Assembly (NCBI GenBank): GCA_021732605.1
Contig: JAKFUS010000012.1
Location: 62,001 to 126,000, forward strand
Reading direction: 5' to 3'
Origin: Betaproteobacteria bacterium
Lineage (GTDB): Bacteria; Pseudomonadota; Gammaproteobacteria; Burkholderiales; SG8-41
Length of the DNA: 64,000 nucleotides
The notes under the pieces are model-generated. The model did no database searches and was not told where the DNA came from. It was given only the letters and a program-made list of their open reading frames with translations. The stretch's first letter is position 1; the number at the start of each line of letters is the position of its first letter. The translations under genes were made by a program, and so were the position numbers. This document shows positions 44,980 through 53,619 of this stretch, in pieces.

Positions 44980-45008
44980 TTGAAAATATGTCAAATCCGA
45001 CATATACT
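44980..45008 (+). promoter_or_regulatory. Promoter with operator in the spacer (toxin-antitoxin)
   Basis: TTGAAA (44980-44985), a 17-bp spacer and TATACT (45003-45008). A perfect inverted repeat ATATGTC (44986-44992)/GACATAT (44999-45005) fills the spacer and touches the -10. This is the expected place for autorepression by the antitoxin. Predicted transcription start is near 45015, the toxin's GTG. Confidence 0.75.
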
Positions 45009-45014
45009 ACTGGC

Positions 45015-45353
45015 GTGAAATTCGCTGACAAACCGTTGATCTGGCTGCACGGTACGGTCAAGTCGCCGCCTTTTTCTGCCACGGCAAGACTGGAAGCGGG
45101 ATTCCTGTTACGCCGCCTGCAACGCGGCGACAAACTGGGACTGCCGCATTCCAGACCCATGCCGGTTGTTGGCCCCGGCTGCCACGAACTTCGAATCAAC
45201 GATGAACGTGTCACTTGGAGAATCATCTACAGGATCGAAAACGATGCCGTATTGATTCTTGAGGTATTTGAAAAGAAAACCGCCGCCACCCCAAAAAACG
45301 TGATCGAAACCTGTAAAACGAGACTTCAGAGGTACCGCAATGACGCCCGATAA
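45015..45353 (+). CDS. Type II toxin, HigB/Gp49-like (RelE superfamily)
   Basis: A 112-aa mRNA-interferase-like toxin. The start VKFADKPLIWLHGTVKSPP and the core CHELRINDERVTWRIIYRI match the Gp49/HigB family; FEKKTAATPKNVI is its usual C-terminal block. An ATG at 44988 is in frame but lies within the operator, upstream of the predicted transcription start, so the GTG at 45015 (possibly leaderless) is preferred. The toxin gene comes first and overlaps the antitoxin by 14 bp, as in higBA. Confidence 0.85.
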   Translation: MKFADKPLIWLHGTVKSPPFSATARLEAGFLLRRLQRGDKLGLPHSRPMPVVGPGCHELRINDERVTWRIIYRIENDAVLILEVFEKKTAATPKNVIETCKTRLQRYRNDAR

Positions 45354-45657
45354 ACGGAAAAAACTGAAAAAAGCCGGATGGAAAGTCAGCTCGGCCGACG
45401 AATTTCTCGGCCTCTCCCCCGAGGAGTCGGCTTATATCGCCCTGAAACTGGCGCTCAGCGAATCACTTAAAAACAAGCGGATCAAAAAAGGCTTGAGCCA
45501 GATTGCACTGGCGGAACTGATCGCCTCCAGCCAGTCCCGCATCGCCAAAATGGAAGCTGCAGACGCCTCGGTATCCATCGACCTGCTGGTGAAATCCCTG
45601 CTCGCCATGGGCGCTTCACGCAAAGAACTCGCGAATGCGATTGCGACGCCCGGCTAA
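45340..45657 (+). CDS. XRE-family antitoxin (HigA-like)
   Basis: A 105-aa protein with a C-terminal helix-turn-helix (KNKRIKKGLSQIALAELI, then SSQSRIAKMEAADASVS). The N-terminal 40 residues (KKAGWKVSSADEFLGLSPEE) match antitoxins that pair with Gp49-type toxins. It should neutralise the toxin and repress the promoter through the dyad at 44986. Confidence 0.88.
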   Translation: MTPDKRKKLKKAGWKVSSADEFLGLSPEESAYIALKLALSESLKNKRIKKGLSQIALAELIASSQSRIAKMEAADASVSIDLLVKSLLAMGASRKELANAIATPG

Positions 45658-45691
45658 GGCCGCCTGAAACGGCTCTGCGAACTAAAGAAGT

Positions 45692-45736
45692 GGCCAGGCT
45701 CGATATTCCGGTAGCGAAAAACAATCGACCCTGGCC
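45692..45736. terminator. Hairpin between convergent genes, possible terminator
   Basis: GGCCAGGCTCGAT (45692-45704) pairs with ATCGACCCTGGCC (45724-45736), a 13-bp stem with one mismatch and a 19-nt loop. It lies between the antitoxin and the OYE gene. No clear T tract is present, so termination is only a guess. Confidence 0.4.
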
Positions 45737-45749
45737 CCTTAATTACAAC

Positions 45750-47219
45750 TCAAGAAATATTCGCCGCCTTCTTGATCGCCGTCACTTTCACCATCTCCGG
45801 CGATTTCTTGTAATGCGTATCCAGCGGATAACAACCGGACACCAAGCCGTGGCGCGGCGCGGTGGTGCAGTCGCTGAAGGTGCGGCACAGGCGTTTGCGC
45901 TGCATTCCTTTACCGCTTAATACATCCGCCGGCAGTTCGGGATAGGACAGCACCATGCGGCCGAGGCCGACCAGATCCGTCCAGCCTGCGCGCACCGCCG
46001 CCTGCGCGACATGCGGCAGGAATTCCTGCAAATAGGTGTAACCGCTGCCAACCAGCGCGACATCGGGGAAGGACTGTTTCAGTTCGCGCACAACATTGAG
46101 GTGGCGCATCACCCCGATCAGTGGATCTTCCGGCGGGTGGTAACCGTCGGAGGGCGGATACAGCGCGGGGCGTGTCAGGTGCGGATTGTAGTACGGGCTG
46201 CCCAGGGTAATGTTAAAGAGATAAATGCCAAGATCGCGCGCGATGCCGATCACCGCCTTGGTCTCGGCAAGATCGATCTGCAGCGGATTGTTTTCGTCAT
46301 GGCCGAAACCGTAGCGGTACGGCAGTGCGAACTCTTCCGGCGTGCCCGGCCCCAGGCCTTCCGGACCGGACAGCGCCGGATCGGGACGGAAGGGCACGCT
46401 GTCGATGGCCGAAATGCGCAGGCCGATTTTCAGTCGCGGCGCTTCAGCGCGAACACCCGCGACGATCTCACGCAGAAATCGCGTGCGGTTTTCCAGCGAA
46501 CCACCGAATTCCCCGGGGCGGGTTTTTGCTGACAGGAATTCGTGACCGAGGTAACCGTGGCAGGCCTTGAGGTCGACAAAATCAAAACCCAGCGCAGCCA
46601 CGCGTTTGGCCACCGCGACGTACTGATCAATCAACTGGCGGATGTCGCCGTCGCTCATGATCGGATGATCGGGCTTCAGCTTGAGTTTGCGGTCGAGGAT
46701 CGGATGCCGATAGAGGATCATCGGCTCCTGCTGGTGATGGTCGTTCGGTTTGCAGAAGCGTCCCGAGTGCGTCAGTTGCAGGCCGATCACCAGTCCCTGG
46801 TCGCTGCCCATGACCTCGCGATGTGCGGCCACCAGCGATTCGCGCATGGCGCCAATCTCGGCTTGCGTACTGTCGTTGAGCATCAGCTGGTTGGGATTGG
46901 CGCGACCATCGGGTCGCACCGCCACCGCCTCGCCGCCCCAGATCAGCTTGGCGCCTGACTGTCCGAAGCGCTGCCAGCGGCGGCGCGTGTTGTCGGAAGG
47001 ACGCCCATCCTCCAGCGCGTCCCAGCCCTCCATCGGATGGATCGCAAAACGATTGCCGATGGTCAAGCCGTCGATCGCCAGGGGTGCAGCCAGCGGCGCG
47101 CCTGCACCGGACTCCAGCACATCGTCGCAGGGCATGGGCAGGCCCATCCGCTGCAGGTTTTCGCGAAATCCGGCAGGCGTCTGCAGGGACTTAACCTTTA
47201 CGTAATCACCGAATTTCAT
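45750..47219 (-). CDS. NADH:flavin oxidoreductase (Old Yellow Enzyme family)
   Basis: A 489-aa TIM-barrel FMN enzyme. Visible are IGNRFAIHPMEGWDA, KLIWGGEAVAVRPDGRANP, VIGLQLTHSGRF, FDFVDLKACHGYLGHEFLS and the FMN phosphate region VGLGRMVLSYPELPAD. Several C-terminal cysteines (CRTFSDCTTAP) recall the iron-sulfur type of 2,4-dienoyl-CoA reductase, but the second flavin domain is missing. It reduces activated C=C bonds. The AroQ-like gene lies upstream on the same strand. Confidence 0.88.
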   Translation of the reverse strand: MKFGDYVKVKSLQTPAGFRENLQRMGLPMPCDDVLESGAGAPLAAPLAIDGLTIGNRFAIHPMEGWDALEDGRPSDNTRRRWQRFGQSGAKLIWGGEAVAVRPDGRANPNQLMLNDSTQAEIGAMRESLVAAHREVMGSDQGLVIGLQLTHSGRFCKPNDHHQQEPMILYRHPILDRKLKLKPDHPIMSDGDIRQLIDQYVAVAKRVAALGFDFVDLKACHGYLGHEFLSAKTRPGEFGGSLENRTRFLREIVAGVRAEAPRLKIGLRISAIDSVPFRPDPALSGPEGLGPGTPEEFALPYRYGFGHDENNPLQIDLAETKAVIGIARDLGIYLFNITLGSPYYNPHLTRPALYPPSDGYHPPEDPLIGVMRHLNVVRELKQSFPDVALVGSGYTYLQEFLPHVAQAAVRAGWTDLVGLGRMVLSYPELPADVLSGKGMQRKRLCRTFSDCTTAPRHGLVSGCYPLDTHYKKSPEMVKVTAIKKAANIS

Positions 47220-47366
47220 AGAACCCGCCTCAAAATCCCTGCACTTGTCATGGCTTCGTTGCGCACTGCGTTCCTCCTCGCCTTACTTTTCGTAATGTCT
47301 CGTCGGAGCCTCGCGCGCGCCTCGCCTTGACTGCGCGCAGATGATTTTTAGGCAGATTCTACTTTT

Positions 47367-47795
47367 CTATTTTTTCAGCAGCGCCTTCAATCCGGCCAGT
47401 GCATGGCGGTAACTCTCGATACCCAGACCGTAGACCGAGGCCTTGCACACCGGCTGGAACACCGACACCGTGCCGCGCGCGGTCGGATTGCTGAGATGCA
47501 CCTCGATCACCGGGAATTTCATCTGCGCCACGGCCGCGCGCAGCGGGCCGGTGACCATTGTGTAACCGCCGGGATTCATCACGCAGCCGGCGATATCGCT
47601 GTCAAAGGCGGCATACAGCGCATTGACCACTTCACCTTCGACATTCGAATGGAAAAACGACACTTCGATGCCGAGATCCTTGGCGTAACCGCGGATATGT
47701 TCTTCATATTGCGGCAGCGTCAGCGGACCAAACACTTCGAGTTGCACCTTGCCGCGCATATTGAGGCCGGCGCCGTGGATTACTAATACTTTCAT
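47367..47795 (-). CDS. AroQ-like (type II dehydroquinase fold) protein lacking key residues
   Basis: A 142-aa protein with the type II 3-dehydroquinase fold. The C-terminal half is well kept (EVHLSNPTAR with His100 and Arg107). The N-terminal active-site lid is changed: GPNLN reads GAGLN, the lid Arg is missing, and the catalytic Tyr is Phe22 (LEVFGPL). It is therefore unlikely to be the shikimate enzyme, and no aro genes adjoin. It precedes the OYE-type flavoenzyme on the same strand (147-bp gap) and may act with it. Confidence 0.8.
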   Translation of the reverse strand: MKVLVIHGAGLNMRGKVQLEVFGPLTLPQYEEHIRGYAKDLGIEVSFFHSNVEGEVVNALYAAFDSDIAGCVMNPGGYTMVTGPLRAAVAQMKFPVIEVHLSNPTARGTVSVFQPVCKASVYGLGIESYRHALAGLKALLKK

Positions 47796-47883
47796 GAAAT
47801 CAATACTCCCTTAACCGAATTAAAAATTTTACGCACCTGCCGGAGGTAGTGACTTAGCAGATTTTTTTCCCTACCTTCTTTTA

Positions 47884-48624
47884 TCACTCACCTTCACTCT
47901 TGAATACACTCGTAACAAACCATTGATCCGTCGCATCATGTGCGTCAGGGCAGGAGCGTCCGTTTGGCCCTATCCCTCGAGATGTTTGCCATGGACGTCG
48001 TTGACCAACAGTAGAACCAAAACCCGCCTCAATAAGATATCCAACACGCTCCGCAACCACGCTACCATCCGAAACATCTACAACTCGGAGTTTGCTTCCT
48101 GCTACCCAATATTTACGATCCTCAGAAGTCGAAATATCCTCCCAAATTAATCCGAATTTGCTGATTGGTTTTTGGATTGCCTCACGAACGGAAAGCTTAT
48201 TGTTTGATTCAGGACGATAAATCCGTATATAGGAATTACTTGAGTCTTCCATTTCAACAAAATCGAGTCCGCGCTGAGTACCCTTCCCAGCGCGATGCTT
48301 CCAATCCATTACAAGCTTTACTGCCGCAGATTCCGCTCGCTTATATGTACTTGCGCTGCTATACGGATCTCCATACCAAAATTGATCATAGAGATCCTTT
48401 TCAGTGGCGGGAGGCAATGGCTTCAAAATCAATACACTTTTAACACCGGTGAATGTCTTATAAATCTTCTCACCAGCCTCGGTTTCGCATTTCTTTTTGA
48501 AATATGCCCACGCCTCCTTGGAGTAGGCATCACCTTGGACCGCTTCAGTGGGCATCGGTGCACAGCCGGACAAAAGCCCAAACATAACCACCGCGACCGC
48601 CGTCCAGATGCATTTACCGCGCAT
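47884..48624 (-). CDS. Lipoprotein of unknown function in AT-richer DNA
   Basis: A 246-aa protein with a lipobox LLSGC. The start at 48624 follows GGGAGAG. The mature part has no recognised domain; it has a lysine-rich first third, RIYRPESNN, and a C-terminal cysteine (RSCPDAHD). Base composition and codon use are visibly more AT-rich than in neighbouring genes, which suggests acquisition by transfer. No mobile element borders are visible. Confidence 0.65.
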   Translation of the reverse strand: MRGKCIWTAVAVVMFGLLSGCAPMPTEAVQGDAYSKEAWAYFKKKCETEAGEKIYKTFTGVKSVLILKPLPPATEKDLYDQFWYGDPYSSASTYKRAESAAVKLVMDWKHRAGKGTQRGLDFVEMEDSSNSYIRIYRPESNNKLSVREAIQKPISKFGLIWEDISTSEDRKYWVAGSKLRVVDVSDGSVVAERVGYLIEAGFGSTVGQRRPWQTSRGIGPNGRSCPDAHDATDQWFVTSVFKSEGE

Positions 48625-48652
48625 ATCTCTCCCTACGTAAAATGCAACTTCC

Positions 48653-49630
48653 TTATTCATCCTTAATGTTTGCTGCCTTCACCACCTTGCGCCACTTCTC
48701 GATCTCATCCTTGATGAAGGCCTGACTCGCCGCCGGGGTAGTGCCGATCACTTCCGCGCTGTATTTGGCGAAATTCTGCTGTACCGCCGGGGTTTTCATG
48801 ACCTTGTTCATGTCCTCGTTGAGGCGCATCACGATGGCCTTCGGCGTTTTCGCCGGTGCGAGCATCGCGGTGAACGTGCCGGCCTCGACACCGGAGACAC
48901 CGGCTTCTTTCATCGTCGGGATGTCGGGCAGTTCCGGCGAACGGGTCGTGGCATTCACGCCAAGCACCCTCACCTTGCCGCCGCGGACATGGCCGAGCGC
49001 AGAAGAGATCTGATCAAACATGACGTCAATGCGGCCGCCGAGCAGATCGAGTATCGCCAGGCTGGCACCCTTGTACGGGATATGCGTGAAACGGGTTGCG
49101 GTGATGCTCTGGAACAGCTCGCCCGCGAGACGGCCGGTGGAGAAATTGCCCGAAGAGCCCATCGTCAGTTCGCCGCGCGATTTGGCGAAGGCCACAAATT
49201 CTTTCACTGTTTTCGCCGATGACGAAGCCGGCACCAGCATCACCACCGGCACATTCGACACCAGGTTGATGGCCTCAAAATCCTTCACCGGGTCGTAGCG
49301 CAGCTTGGTGGAGACCGCCGGCGCGATGGTCAGCAGACCGGTCGAACCGAACAGCAGCGTGTAGCCGTCAGCCGGGGATGTGGCGACGATCTCTGCACCC
49401 ACCGCACCGCCGGCGCCGCCGCGGTTGTCGATGATGATGTTGCGGCTGAGCAGATCAGTCAGCCCCGGCGCGATGGCACGCATCGTCAGGTCGACGTTGC
49501 CGCCGGGCGCGAAGGGCACGATCACCCGCAGCGGCCGGTCCGGATACGCCGCGGCCGCGCCCTGCCAGCAACCTGCGAGCATCGTTGCCAGCAGCACATC
49601 TGCAATTCTGCTTCTAATTCTGCTTCTCAT
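48653..49630 (-). CDS. Bug-family (TctC-type) periplasmic substrate-binding protein
   Basis: A 325-aa receptor. The ATG at 49630 follows GGGGGAGAAG. The signal peptide begins with a duplicated RSRIRSRI. The mature start is YPDRPLRVIVPFAPGGNVD, followed by DNRGGAGGAVGAEIVA and HIPYKGASLAILDLLGG. It lies 26 bp after the second Mo-hydroxylase pair on the same strand, so its ligand may be that enzyme's substrate. Confidence 0.92.
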   Translation of the reverse strand: MRSRIRSRIADVLLATMLAGCWQGAAAAYPDRPLRVIVPFAPGGNVDLTMRAIAPGLTDLLSRNIIIDNRGGAGGAVGAEIVATSPADGYTLLFGSTGLLTIAPAVSTKLRYDPVKDFEAINLVSNVPVVMLVPASSSAKTVKEFVAFAKSRGELTMGSSGNFSTGRLAGELFQSITATRFTHIPYKGASLAILDLLGGRIDVMFDQISSALGHVRGGKVRVLGVNATTRSPELPDIPTMKEAGVSGVEAGTFTAMLAPAKTPKAIVMRLNEDMNKVMKTPAVQQNFAKYSAEVIGTTPAASQAFIKDEIEKWRKVVKAANIKDE

Positions 49631-49656
49631 TCTTCTCCCCCGCTTTACTGGTTCAG

Positions 49657-51783
49657 TCAGGTACTCAGCGCCGCCACAATCCGCTCCCGCGTAAACGGCA
49701 TGTCGCGCATCCTCACCCCCAACGCATTGTGGATGGCATTGGCAATCGCCGCCGACACTGGCCCCTGCGTGCCCTCGCCCGCGCCTACCGGCGGCGACTC
49801 CGGCCGGTTGATCAGCGCGACTTCGACTTCCGGTGCCTCGACGAAAGTCAGGATCGGGTAATCCGTCCAGTTGCGCGTGGTCACCACGTGGCGGTCGAAA
49901 TCGATACGCTCCTTCAGCGTCCAGCTCACGGTCTGGATGATGCCGCCTTCGATCTGGTTGATCACGCCATCGGGATTGATCGCCTGGCCGACGTCGACCG
50001 CCGCCCACATCCGCTTCACGCGCACTTCTTCCGAGACCTGCACTTCAGCAATCACCGCAAAATACGCGGCGAGGTTTTTGTAGCGGGCAAAGGCGATGCC
50101 GCGGCCGCGTTCGCCGTCGCCTTTTTCATTGGGTTTCCAGCCGGCCATCTGCGCGGCTTTTTCGATCACCGCTTTGGCGCGCGTGTCTTTCAGGTGGCGC
50201 AGGCGGAATTCCACCGGATCGGCACCCGCCGCTTCGGCCAGCTCGTCAATAAAACACTCGATGGCGAAGGCGTTGGCATGGCCGCCCAGCGCGCGCATCG
50301 CGGACGTGCGCAGGGGAGATTCGCGGATCAGGTGGTTGGTGATTTTCTGGTTGGGAAAATCGTACAGCGGTACTGCATTGCGATGGCTGCCGCCGCCGGG
50401 CAGCGGCGGATTGCCCGGCTTTGCCGCGGGCAGCGGCTTTTCCAGATGCCATGCTGCTGTGAGGTTGACGCCGCCACGTCCGCCGGGCCGCGTGCTGTGC
50501 GCATGGCTCCACAGTTCGTGACTCCAGTTGACGATGTTGCCTTTGGCGTCGAGCGCGGCATTCATGCGCACGATCATCGGGCTGCTGAACGGTTCCCAGG
50601 CGAATTCATCCTCGCGCATCCACTGCAGGCGCACCGGTTTGCCCGGCACTGCGCGCGCCAGCAGTGCTGCATCCAGCGTCACATCATCGGCGGCATTGTG
50701 ACCGTAACAGCCCGCGCCTTCGGCGTGGGTGATGATGATGTCGGCCTCCGCCATACCCAGCGCCTGCGCCATGTCGCCGCGCAAGGGATAGATGCCCTGG
50801 CTGTGGGTCCAGATTTTCAGTTTGCCGCCGTCCTGCTGTGCGACGGCACAGGACGGCGCCAGCGAAGCGTGCGCCAGGTACGGTTTGGTGTATTCCGCGG
50901 TGAGTTGCCGCGCGCCGGCGGTGGCCGGATCGCCTTTTTCGCTGATGACTTCGGTTTCCGCGGCGAGGGTCTGCAACCGGCGCGGATCACTGTCGGGAAG
51001 TTCTTCGCCCGCATCCCATTGCGCAATGCGCGCCAGCCGCCGCTCGGCGCGGATCGCCTGTTCTTCGCGTTGCGCAACAACACCGAGGAATGAGCCGTCA
51101 CGAACTACGGCCACCACACCCGGCATCTGCTCGACTTCTTTCACGTCAACACTCTTCAGCCGCGCCCGCGGTCCCGGCGGCCGTGCAATGCGCCCATGCA
51201 GCATGCCGGGCAGCACCATGTCCTGCACATAGGAAGGTTTGCCGGTGATTTTGCCGAGGATGTCGACGCGCGCCAGCGAAGTGCCGACCACCACGTGTTC
51301 CGCCGGCAGTTTTTCGACCACATCAAATGTCGCTTCCCGCGCCAGCAGATCCGGCGTGGCGAGTTCCCAGTACGTCGCTGTTCCACCACTGCGCGCGGAG
51401 ATGACACCGTCGGCAACCGTGAGATTCTCCAACGTGACGCCGAGTTTCTGCGCGGCGCGCGCCAGCAACAGGTCGCGCGTTTCCGCCGCGGCATGGCGCA
51501 GTGCCAGGCCGCTGTCCTGGATCGATCGGCTGCCCGAGGTAATGCCTTCGTCGGGACTGAATGCGGTGCTCGCCGGCGCCAGGCGGATGCGTGCGACCTT
51601 GATGTCGAGCTCCTCGGCCACCACCTGCACCAGCGCGGTGAGGATGCCCTGGCCGATCTCAACCTTGCCCGGTGTTACCGTTACGGTACCGTCACTGTTG
51701 ATCTGCAACCAGCGGTCGAGCCGGCGGTTGGCGTCGAGGCTGCCCGGCAGTTTGCGCGCGGCGGGATCTTTGACTTGAGCCAT
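49657..51783 (-). CDS. Molybdenum hydroxylase large subunit (IorB-like), cytoplasmic
   Basis: A 708-aa molybdopterin subunit. It has PGKVEIGQGILTALVQVVAEE, ALGGHANAFAIECFIDELAE and the catalytic Glu670 in PVGAGEGTQGPV. Unlike the relative at 22656 it has no Tat signal and keeps the Glu. The start at 51783 lies 2 bp after the iron-sulfur subunit's stop codon. It likely hydroxylates an N-heterocycle or aldehyde in the cytoplasm. No FAD subunit is encoded nearby, as in other IorAB-type enzymes. Confidence 0.9.
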   Translation of the reverse strand: MAQVKDPAARKLPGSLDANRRLDRWLQINSDGTVTVTPGKVEIGQGILTALVQVVAEELDIKVARIRLAPASTAFSPDEGITSGSRSIQDSGLALRHAAAETRDLLLARAAQKLGVTLENLTVADGVISARSGGTATYWELATPDLLAREATFDVVEKLPAEHVVVGTSLARVDILGKITGKPSYVQDMVLPGMLHGRIARPPGPRARLKSVDVKEVEQMPGVVAVVRDGSFLGVVAQREEQAIRAERRLARIAQWDAGEELPDSDPRRLQTLAAETEVISEKGDPATAGARQLTAEYTKPYLAHASLAPSCAVAQQDGGKLKIWTHSQGIYPLRGDMAQALGMAEADIIITHAEGAGCYGHNAADDVTLDAALLARAVPGKPVRLQWMREDEFAWEPFSSPMIVRMNAALDAKGNIVNWSHELWSHAHSTRPGGRGGVNLTAAWHLEKPLPAAKPGNPPLPGGGSHRNAVPLYDFPNQKITNHLIRESPLRTSAMRALGGHANAFAIECFIDELAEAAGADPVEFRLRHLKDTRAKAVIEKAAQMAGWKPNEKGDGERGRGIAFARYKNLAAYFAVIAEVQVSEEVRVKRMWAAVDVGQAINPDGVINQIEGGIIQTVSWTLKERIDFDRHVVTTRNWTDYPILTFVEAPEVEVALINRPESPPVGAGEGTQGPVSAAIANAIHNALGVRMRDMPFTRERIVAALST

Positions 51784-51785
51784 GC

Positions 51786-52253
51786 TTATGCCCCCCTCAT
51801 TTCTTTGGCAGCGAGTTTGATCGCGCGCAATATCCGGCCGTGCGTGCCGCAGCGGCACAGATTGCCTTCCAGTGCGCTGCGGATGTCGGCATCCGACGGG
51901 TCCTTGTTCACATCGAGCAGCGCTTTTGCCGCCATCAGGATGCCGCTGGCGCAATAGCCACATTGCGCGGCCTGCTCCGCAATGAACGCCTGCTGCAGCG
52001 GATGCAGTTTTTCATCCGTGCCAAGCGCTTCAACCGTGGTGATCTGCTTGCCGACCGCCGCCGACACCGGCAGATCGCAGGACTGCACCGGTTTGCCGTC
52101 GATGATCACCGTGCAGGTACCGCACATGCCGAGGCCGCAGCCGTAACGCGTGCCGATAAGTCCCAAATCGTTGCGCAAGGTGTAGAGCAGCGGTGTTTCA
52201 GCGTCAACCACCACTTCGCGCAAGCGGCCGTTTACATTTAATGTCAGCGCCAT
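51786..52253 (-). CDS. [2Fe-2S] subunit of molybdenum hydroxylase (IorA-like)
   Basis: A 155-aa iron-sulfur subunit. The plant-type site uses Cys39, Cys44, Cys47 and Cys59 (CGLGMCGTC then QSC). The second site has CGYC and CRC (NLCRCGTHGRILRA). It is the partner of the large subunit 2 bp downstream. Its upstream DNA (52254-52296) is AT-rich. Confidence 0.93.
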   Translation of the reverse strand: MALTLNVNGRLREVVVDAETPLLYTLRNDLGLIGTRYGCGLGMCGTCTVIIDGKPVQSCDLPVSAAVGKQITTVEALGTDEKLHPLQQAFIAEQAAQCGYCASGILMAAKALLDVNKDPSDADIRSALEGNLCRCGTHGRILRAIKLAAKEMRGA

Positions 52254-52296
52254 ATTAAATAATTCAATGTAATCAATTAGTTATAATATTTCCGGC

Positions 52297-52325
52297 TTGT
52301 CGCTGGCGACGACCCGGCCTATACT
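52297..52325 (+). promoter_or_regulatory. Sigma-70 promoter
   Basis: TTGTCG (52297-52302), a 17-bp spacer and TATACT (52320-52325), upstream of the YdcH-like gene and divergent from the Mo-hydroxylase operon. Confidence 0.55.
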
Positions 52326-52372
52326 GCCGCACCTATAGTCCCATTCCCCGCAAACCACCGCTTTTGCACCAC

Positions 52373-52582
52373 ATGCCAGACCGCGAAGAAACCGACGCCA
52401 TCGAAGCGCGCCTCACCGAACTCAAACTGGAACACCGCGATCTCGACGACGTGGTCCAGCGGCTGATGCAGACACCTGTTCAGGATCAGTTGCAACTGCA
52501 GCGCCTGAAAAAACGCAAACTGCTGGTCAAGGATCAGATCGCCATACTTGAGCGGCAACTGACCCCGGACATCCGCGCGTAG
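52373..52582 (+). CDS. YdcH/DUF465-family small protein
   Basis: A 69-aa helical protein with the DUF465 pattern: EARLTELKLEHRDLDDVVQR, then LQLQRLKKRKLLVKDQIAIL. It is a predicted coiled-coil hairpin. The ATG at 52373 is preferred to a TTG nine bases upstream. No ribosome-binding site is evident. Function unknown. It is convergent with dsbB. Confidence 0.83.
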   Translation: MPDREETDAIEARLTELKLEHRDLDDVVQRLMQTPVQDQLQLQRLKKRKLLVKDQIAILERQLTPDIRA

Positions 52583-52589
52583 TTACCGC

Positions 52590-53105
52590 TTACTGCTTGC
52601 TGTTATTTACCCGGCACCACGTCAGCCAGATCATAAAGCCGCCAAGCAGGACAAACCACAGCAGCGACCAGCCGGCGATGGTCAGGCCAAGAAATTTCCA
52701 GCCGGCTTCCGCGCACTCCCCCGATCCGGCCAGCACGCTCTGCAGAATGCGCATCAGCGGAAACTGCTCCAGCATGTAGGACAGCCCCGGGCCGCAGGCC
52801 GGAACCTGGTCGGCGGGCAGACTCTGCAGCCAGACATGGCGTGAAGCGAGGCCAGCACCGGCGGCGGCAAAAATGAAACCGAGCATGCCATACACAATGG
52901 CACCGGTTTTGCGCGGACCGTGCAGCGCCGCCACCAGGAACACCAGCCCCAGTGCGATGAACGCGACGCGCTGGAATATGCACAGCGGACACGGCTCCTG
53001 TCCGGCGACATGCTGCAGGTACAGACCAAAACCGAGCAGCGCGGCGCAGATGGCAGCAGCAGCGATATAACCGTAACGTGGATTCATCAGCAATTTGTTC
53101 ATCAT
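52590..53105 (-). CDS. dsbB: Disulfide bond formation protein B
   Basis: A 171-aa inner-membrane protein with four helices that reoxidises DsbA and passes electrons to quinone. The first periplasmic Cys pair is CPLC (Cys39, Cys42), the second Cys104 and Cys131 (VPACGPG and SGECAEAG). An RVAF motif after CPLC is typical. There is no ribosome-binding site, but a TATAAA lies close upstream, so a very short leader is possible. Confidence 0.95.
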   Translation of the reverse strand: MMNKLLMNPRYGYIAAAAICAALLGFGLYLQHVAGQEPCPLCIFQRVAFIALGLVFLVAALHGPRKTGAIVYGMLGFIFAAAGAGLASRHVWLQSLPADQVPACGPGLSYMLEQFPLMRILQSVLAGSGECAEAGWKFLGLTIAGWSLLWFVLLGGFMIWLTWCRVNNSKQ

Positions 53106-53116
53106 GTTTTATACTT

Positions 53117-53608
53117 TTATACATAAGCCAGCAGACGGCCGCAGGCCAGCACACTGAACCAGATCATGAGCGACAGCAAGGCGTGTATTTTAGCCGCTGC
53201 CGGCGTGGCAACACCGCTGTCCCAGCCGGCGACGCTGCGGAACACACCGGCGTGGAACAACGCAGCATTGGTGGCGGCGCAAAACAACAGCGACATCTTG
53301 GTAATAAACGCCGGGTTGCTGATGAAATCTCCGGCGTGGGTGATGAACATCAACAATCCGGTGGGCACAATCAGCAGCAGCGCACCGAAGCTCCACGGCA
53401 GCGTGTGGCGTGCCAGCACACTCACCGGCAAGGCTTTCGACAAGCCCAGCAGCCGCAGATCAAACACGATGATCGAACCGACCAGCGTTACAAAGCCGAT
53501 GATGTGAAAAATTTCGACCGTCGGATACAGCCACAGGTCGTGGCGCATCGCCAGCGCCAAGGGCAGGCGCTCGATAGCGGCCAGCGGCGCTGCGGGATCG
53601 GTGGTCAA
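53117..53608 (-). CDS. Integral membrane protein of unknown function
   Basis: A 163-aa protein with about four transmembrane helices (VEIFHIIGFVTLVGSIIVF is the first). Conserved-looking His and Asp residues (FHIIG, VFDLRLLG) recall small membrane families such as DUF2214/DUF6644. The likely start is a TTG at 53608, 11 bp after the DUF6152 gene; the first ATG lies 21 codons later. It is probably co-transcribed with DUF6152. Confidence 0.72.
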   Translation of the reverse strand: MTTDPAAPLAAIERLPLALAMRHDLWLYPTVEIFHIIGFVTLVGSIIVFDLRLLGLSKALPVSVLARHTLPWSFGALLLIVPTGLLMFITHAGDFISNPAFITKMSLLFCAATNAALFHAGVFRSVAGWDSGVATPAAAKIHALLSLMIWFSVLACGRLLAYV

Positions 53609-53619
53609 CTTAAAATCTT

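Noticed and set aside
49729-51093. 454-codon plus-strand frame opposite the second Mo-hydroxylase
   Set aside because: Antisense shadow; the minus-strand protein has all cofactor motifs.
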